Source: Spirochaetaceae bacterium UBA6243 (GTDB lineage Bacteria > Spirochaetota > Spirochaetia > Treponematales > Rectinemataceae). From it: 10,260 nucleotides of DNA. The translations under genes and the position numbers were made by a program. Below, one piece after another: positions 7,316 to 10,260 of the stretch. The notes beneath the pieces were generated by a model. That model was not told the DNA's origin. It saw only the letters and a program-made list of their open reading frames with translations, and searched no databases. Every line of letters begins with the position of its first letter. The stretch's first letter is position 1. The stretch spans positions 1 through 10,260 of the forward strand of contig DJVZ01000032.1 in NCBI GenBank assembly GCA_002441395.1. The letters are read 5' to 3'.

Positions 7316-7786
7316 TCACTTTTCGACTTGCGTCGAGAGGAAGGTGGGAAGCGTCATTTGCTCAATCTCGGACTGAAGTGCCTCAATATTGTCCATGTGC
7401 GCATCCTCATCGTTGAGGATGTCCTGGAGAAAATCGCGTGTGGCGGAATCCTTGAGTCCCGCGACCAGGACAATGGCTTCGTTGTATCCCTTGATCGCTA
7501 TCTCTTCAGCCGCATGGTCATTCGCGAGCTGTTTGTCCACAGAAGAACCGATATTGATTTTTTTCAGCTCGCTGACGATGGGCGTGCCTTCAAGGAAAAG
7601 AATGCGGCCAATAAGCTTCTCGGCATGCTTCATCTCATCGATCGCACGCTTTTCGAAATTCTTGTGGAGCTTTTCGTAGCCCCAGTCATCGCACATCTCA
7701 GAATGAACCATGTACTGATTGATCGCGGTAAGCTCATCGGCCAGCAGACCATTGAGCGCGTCGATGATTCGTTTGTCGCTTTTCAT
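7316..7786 (-). CDS. bfr: Bacterioferritin (haem-binding iron storage protein)
   Basis: Bacterioferritin oxidises ferrous iron and stores it as a mineral inside a 24-subunit cytoplasmic shell. The 156-residue product has all ferroxidase-centre residues at standard numbering: Glu18, Glu51, His54, Glu94, Glu127 and His130. Met52, the methionine that holds haem between two subunits, is also present within DEMKHAE. Length and spacing follow E. coli Bfr without gaps in the N-terminal part. I chose the ATG at 7786 because GGAGGT precedes it by 4-5 bases. The upstream ATG at 7798 overlaps that ribosome site, and the frame reaching back to 7885 crosses the promoter. It stands alone, converging on the uxu operon and sharing its terminator. 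It has no evident functional tie to uronate breakdown. Iron- or redox-dependent control is usual for the family and fits the repeat at its promoter, but the regulator is unknown. Confidence 0.96.
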   Translation of the reverse strand: MKSDKRIIDALNGLLADELTAINQYMVHSEMCDDWGYEKLHKNFEKRAIDEMKHAEKLIGRILFLEGTPIVSELKKINIGSSVDKQLANDHAAEEIAIKGYNEAIVLVAGLKDSATRDFLQDILNDEDAHMDNIEALQSEIEQMTLPTFLSTQVEK

Positions 7787-7858
7787 GTTTACCTCCATAG
7801 AAATATCGAGAAATAACACATATGCAGTTCTTTGGGAGACCGGATTTTTTGCACCTTT

Positions 7859-7887
7859 AATATAGCATCCTGCACAATCCTGCACAA
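7859..7887 (-). promoter_or_regulatory. Likely bfr promoter overlapping a tandem 10-bp repeat
   Basis: On the minus strand TTGTGC (7887-7882), a 17-base spacer and TATATT (7864-7859) form a plausible sigma-70 promoter with a start near 7852. The -35 and most of the spacer are built from two perfect head-to-tail copies of TTGTGCAGGA. The match to the -35 consensus is only fair. Confidence 0.55.
7868..7887. repeat. Perfect tandem 10-bp direct repeat in the bfr promoter
   Basis: TCCTGCACAA occurs twice without a gap, at 7868-7877 and 7878-7887. The period of about one helical turn places both copies on the same DNA face, as expected for a regulator binding as two units. It could also be a slippage duplication that merely moved the -35 box. 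Confidence 0.8.
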
Positions 7888-7941
7888 GGAACTATGCGAT
7901 AATGACAAAGGAAATTTTTAGCAAAAATTCTCTCAAACATG

Positions 7942-7970
7942 TTGCATTATCCGAATAATTATTTTATAGT
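7942..7970 (+). promoter_or_regulatory. Possible promoter of the deacetylase gene
   Basis: TTGCAT (7942-7947), a 17-base spacer and TATAGT (7965-7970) are followed by the ATG at 7991. The -10 matches 5 of 6 consensus bases and the -35 only 3 of 6. The predicted start near 7977 gives a very short leader with an AAGAG stretch as a weak ribosome site. Confidence 0.45.
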
Positions 7971-7990
7971 AATGAAAATAAGAGTTCATT

Positions 7991-8977
7991 ATGAGAAAAA
8001 GTCATGTTCGCGTGATGGCATATGCTTTTCTTTTGGCTGTCGCTCTTCTTGTGAGCGCGTGTAGTGCGTCCATTCAGAACATGAGCCTGGAGCAGCCCCA
8101 CAACTCCGATGCCGAGTCAAAAGCCGTCGAACTTACTCCAAGCGATCCGATCGAGTATGATACCTCCATGCCCCAGTTTCCCGTTTTGCAGAGTGTGGAG
8201 TCAGATGTTGCCGCTTCTGTCCTCATTCTGATGTACCACAACATCACGACGCTCACGGATCCCGGCACCTACGACCGAAGGCTCCAGGATTTTGACAATG
8301 ACCTTAAGTATTTGCAAGACAATAATATAACAATAATAAGGCTCTCCGATATTCTCAAGATACAATCCGGGGAAATCGTCCCTCAGGAAGGACAGCGGTT
8401 CGCGGTAATCAGCTTCGACGACGGATACGTTTCCGCGTATGCGAGGGCTTTCCCGATACTGAAGAAGTACAATATGCCGGCCACTTTCTTCATCATCACT
8501 TCTTTTGTGGGCACAAGCGGCTATATGACATGGGAGGAAATCGAGGAAATCGCGGGCTATTCGCCGGACAGCGGCCGGCAGCCGCTCTATGAATTCGGGT
8601 CGCACACGGTCGACCATCGCAGCCTTGCCTACGATGCTTCGGCATTCCCTGACAGGAATGATTATATCATGTTCCTCAATATGGAATTGAATCAATCAAA
8701 AAACGCGATTCTGCAGCATGTGAACCAGACCGATATTTTCCTCGCGCTTCCTTATGGAGACGGTGCCTACGAACAGGAAGTTACGTGTGCTGCGATTCGC
8801 ACAGGCTACACCGGGCTTCGAACATCGATCTATGGCGCATTCGACGCCTACAATACAAATTGGAATTACCATCTCCCCAGCTTGGCTATCCTTGGTTCGA
8901 CCAGTATCAGTGTTTTGCCGGATTACTACGAACAACTGCTCCCTGAGACGGGAATGCTCATGCTGTCAGTGCGCTAG
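7991..8977 (+). CDS. Polysaccharide deacetylase family lipoprotein (NodB domain, carbohydrate esterase 4)
   Basis: This is a probable metal-dependent deacetylase acting on N-acetylated sugars in the cell envelope or an exopolysaccharide. It has 328 residues. It begins with a lipoprotein signal peptide: Arg2-Lys3, a hydrophobic core at about 10-20, and the lipobox VSAC with the lipidated Cys24. A variable linker (25-75) follows, then the NodB domain (about 78-280). MYHNI is at 81-85. SFDDGY at 141-146 contains the likely base Asp143 and metal ligand Asp144. His205 and His209 (SHTVDH) complete the metal site. The third motif is ALPYG at 252-256, where the arginine of the classical RxPYG is alanine, a pattern recalling the PgaB/IcaB group. 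The gene diverges from bfr, has no partner genes nearby and has only a weak ribosome site. Peptidoglycan, poly-N-acetylglucosamine or another glycan could be the target. Confidence 0.88.
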   Translation: MRKSHVRVMAYAFLLAVALLVSACSASIQNMSLEQPHNSDAESKAVELTPSDPIEYDTSMPQFPVLQSVESDVAASVLILMYHNITTLTDPGTYDRRLQDFDNDLKYLQDNNITIIRLSDILKIQSGEIVPQEGQRFAVISFDDGYVSAYARAFPILKKYNMPATFFIITSFVGTSGYMTWEEIEEIAGYSPDSGRQPLYEFGSHTVDHRSLAYDASAFPDRNDYIMFLNMELNQSKNAILQHVNQTDIFLALPYGDGAYEQEVTCAAIRTGYTGLRTSIYGAFDAYNTNWNYHLPSLAILGSTSISVLPDYYEQLLPETGMLMLSVR

Positions 8978-9014
8978 TCCGTCGGGTCATCATATTTAAA
9001 CGGGGGAGGTCCCT

Positions 9015-9062
9015 GTGGCCTTGATGATTCCCGCGGCAGCATACGCCGCAGCGCGGCCATGA
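9015..9062 (+). CDS. Possible 15-codon leader ORF upstream of the threonine synthase gene
   Basis: GTG at 9015 follows GGGAGGT (9004-9010) by four bases and reads MALMIPAAAYAAARP before TGA at 9060-9062. The peptide is very rich in alanine and contains no threonine, so it is not a classical thr attenuator leader. It is in the same frame as the next gene, which begins 54 bases after the stop. A 5-bp hairpin, GCGGC (9033-9037) with GCCGC (9045-9049), lies within it. The ribosome site is the only one of this strength in the gap, which is why it is listed, but the ORF could be chance. Confidence 0.25.
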   Translation: MALMIPAAAYAAARP

Positions 9063-9103
9063 TTTCATCTCTTCACTCAGTTTCTATTGCAGAATGAGAC
9101 GCG

Positions 9104-9109
9104 TATAAT
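9104..9109 (+). promoter_or_regulatory. Perfect TATAAT -10 box just upstream of the threonine synthase ATG
   Basis: TATAAT ends 7 bases before the ATG at 9117, so transcription would start at or next to the initiation codon. The -35 region at a 17-base spacing (TTTCTA, 9081-9086) is weak. Together with the missing ribosome site this suggests a leaderless message, but a chance match cannot be excluded. Confidence 0.35.
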
Positions 9110-9116
9110 AGACTTC

Positions 9117-10260
9117 ATGGACTTCATCTGTTCCCGTTGCGGCAAAAAAGCGCCGGTTACGACCCGCGAGGCTCTGTGCGAGTGCGGCGGGCTGTGGAAA
9201 CTCGATTTTCAGCCTCCCCTCTTCGATCCTGATCTGATCGACAGGCGCGAGTGGAGCCTGTTCCGCTATCGCGCGTTCTTGCCGCTGGAAGAAACGGAGG
9301 GCGCCAAGGAAGAGAACGCTGCAGTCAACGGAAGTCCCGCAAGGGCAGCGCGGACTCAGCATGACGGGTGGCGCGCCGTCTCCCTGGGCGAGGGCATGAC
9401 GCCCATCGTCCGCCTGGACGAGGACGTGCTGCTCAAAATGGACTACTTCATGCCCACGCTCTCGTTCAAGGACAGGGGAGCCGCAGTGCTCATCGCGCAC
9501 TGTAGAGCGATCGGCGTCGACTCGGTGATCCAGGATTCGAGCGGGAACGCGGGCAACAGCATCGCGGCCTACAGTGCCCGCGCGGGCATACAATGTGAAA
9601 TTTATGTTCCGGAGGGTACCTCGCCCGCCAAAATTGCGATGATCCGCTCGCACGGCGCCCGGGTGACCATCGTGCCCGGATCAAGAGACCAGTGCGCCGA
9701 AGTCTGCCGGGCCAAAGTCGCACAAGAAGGTACCTACTATGCGAGCCACGTCTACAATCCCTTTTTTTACGAAGGAACAAAAACCTATATCTACGAAGTC
9801 TGGGAACAGCTTGGGCGCATTCCCGCCCACCTCTTCGTGCCGCTCGGCAACGGCACGCTCTTTCTGGGCATGGTGAAGGCGCTGGAAGAACTGCTCGCCG
9901 CAGGTTTCATCGCCAAAATGCCGCGGATCATCGCGGTCCAGAGCGAACACTGCGACCCCATCGCCCGCGCCTACGAAGACGGAGCATCAAGCCCGGCGCA
10001 CATCACGCCTCTGCCCACCCTCGCCGAAGGTATCGCCATCGGCGTCCCGGTGCGGGGCGAAGAAATTCTTTATTATATATACAAATACAACATGAAAGTG
10101 ATTACCGCCCCCGAGGAGCGCATCCTGGAGGCGCGCGCCGCCCTCGCGGGCCACGGTATCTACTGCGAACACACGAGCGCCGCCACCTATGCGGCCTACC
10201 TCGCCTGGTGCGAAAAGCACGGCAGGACCTACGACAGCCTTATTCCCATGTGCGGCGCGG
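9117..10260 (+). CDS. thrC: Threonine synthase-like PLP-dependent enzyme (3' end beyond window)
   Basis: Threonine synthase converts O-phosphohomoserine to L-threonine using pyridoxal phosphate (fold type II). The first 381 codons are present and the gene runs off the right edge. A zinc-ribbon-like start shows Cys5, Cys8, Cys21 and Cys23. A hydrophilic linker (about 61-88) follows, then the catalytic domain. The PLP lysine is Lys118 in SFKDRG, the cofactor-binding loop SGNAGN is at 142-147, NPFFYEGTKT is near 220-229, and the phosphate-binding PLGNGT is at 242-247. These match threonine synthase better than cysteine synthase or serine dehydratase, though related enzymes such as cysteate synthase share the fold. 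The ATG at 9117 has no ribosome site. The frame is open back to 9063, with TTG at 9087 as an alternative start. An 8-bp direct repeat, GACTTCAT, at 9111-9118 and 9120-9127 overlaps the start codon. Base composition is visibly richer in G and C than the left half of the window. Confidence 0.85.
   Translation, partial: MDFICSRCGKKAPVTTREALCECGGLWKLDFQPPLFDPDLIDRREWSLFRYRAFLPLEETEGAKEENAAVNGSPARAARTQHDGWRAVSLGEGMTPIVRLDEDVLLKMDYFMPTLSFKDRGAAVLIAHCRAIGVDSVIQDSSGNAGNSIAAYSARAGIQCEIYVPEGTSPAKIAMIRSHGARVTIVPGSRDQCAEVCRAKVAQEGTYYASHVYNPFFYEGTKTYIYEVWEQLGRIPAHLFVPLGNGTLFLGMVKALEELLAAGFIAKMPRIIAVQSEHCDPIARAYEDGASSPAHITPLPTLAEGIAIGVPVRGEEILYYIYKYNMKVITAPEERILEARAALAGHGIYCEHTSAATYAAYLAWCEKHGRTYDSLIPMCGA

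Noticed and set aside
7787..7885. Longer bfr start on the minus strand
   Set aside because: The extension crosses the predicted promoter, and the ribosome site GGAGGT lies inside it. The 156-residue form aligns directly with E. coli Bfr.
9033..9049. Hairpin GCGGC/GCCGC as terminator of the deacetylase gene
   Set aside because: The stem is short and no T-tract follows. No convincing terminator was found in this gap.
9084..9653. 189-codon open frame on the minus strand, and similar minus-strand frames to 10220
   Set aside because: They lie opposite the threonine synthase gene, whose PLP motifs are unambiguous. High GC makes such shadow frames common.
1..10260. CRISPR arrays, tRNA or rRNA genes, insertion sequences, attachment sites
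   Set aside because: No regular spaced repeats, transposase frames, terminal inverted repeats or RNA gene signatures were seen.

Overview
The window carries a sugar-acid uptake and breakdown locus followed by three unrelated genes. Everything looks like ordinary bacterial protein-coding DNA. Strong GGAGG ribosome sites, a TRAP transporter, a lipobox lipoprotein and a bacterioferritin point to a diderm (Gram-negative-type) bacterium of middling GC. The style of the TRAP and uronate genes reminds me of spirochaetes such as Sphaerochaeta or Treponema relatives, but that is an impression and not a proven placement. No rRNA, tRNA, CRISPR, insertion sequence or phage gene was seen.

Region 1 (about 125-7284) is a regulated hexuronate or hexonate catabolic locus. 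A GntR/FCD repressor on the minus strand is divergent from dctP, dctQ, dctM, a Gfo/Idh/MocA oxidoreductase, uxuA (mannonate dehydratase) and an SDR-type fructuronate reductase (uxuB role). The two divergent promoters are near-identical 31-bp inverted copies. Each places a copy of the palindrome ATGCTAGCAT in its spacer and another copy, perfect or degenerate, on its -10, which suggests the GntR protein shuts both promoters together. A strong hairpin between dctP and dctQ should let the binding protein be made in excess. A hairpin flanked by A and T tracts closes the operon.

The likely flow is: sugar acid bound by DctP, imported by DctQM, possibly processed by the Gfo/Idh/MocA enzyme, reduced from D-fructuronate to D-mannonate by the SDR, then dehydrated to 2-keto-3-deoxy-D-gluconate by UxuA. 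The uronate isomerase, KDG kinase and KDPG aldolase are not in this window, so the exact substrate is open.

Region 2 (7285-7990) holds a complete bacterioferritin gene on the minus strand with all ferroxidase ligands and the haem methionine. A tandem 10-bp repeat sits on its promoter. A divergent intergenic region leads to Region 3.

Region 3 (7991-10260) has a NodB-type polysaccharide deacetylase lipoprotein and then the first 381 codons of a threonine synthase-like PLP enzyme that runs off the right edge. The gap between them holds a possible 15-codon leader ORF and a TATAAT box placed so close to the threonine synthase ATG that the transcript could be leaderless. I see no clearly new biological system. 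The most unusual element is the duplicated promoter/operator arrangement at 877-988.
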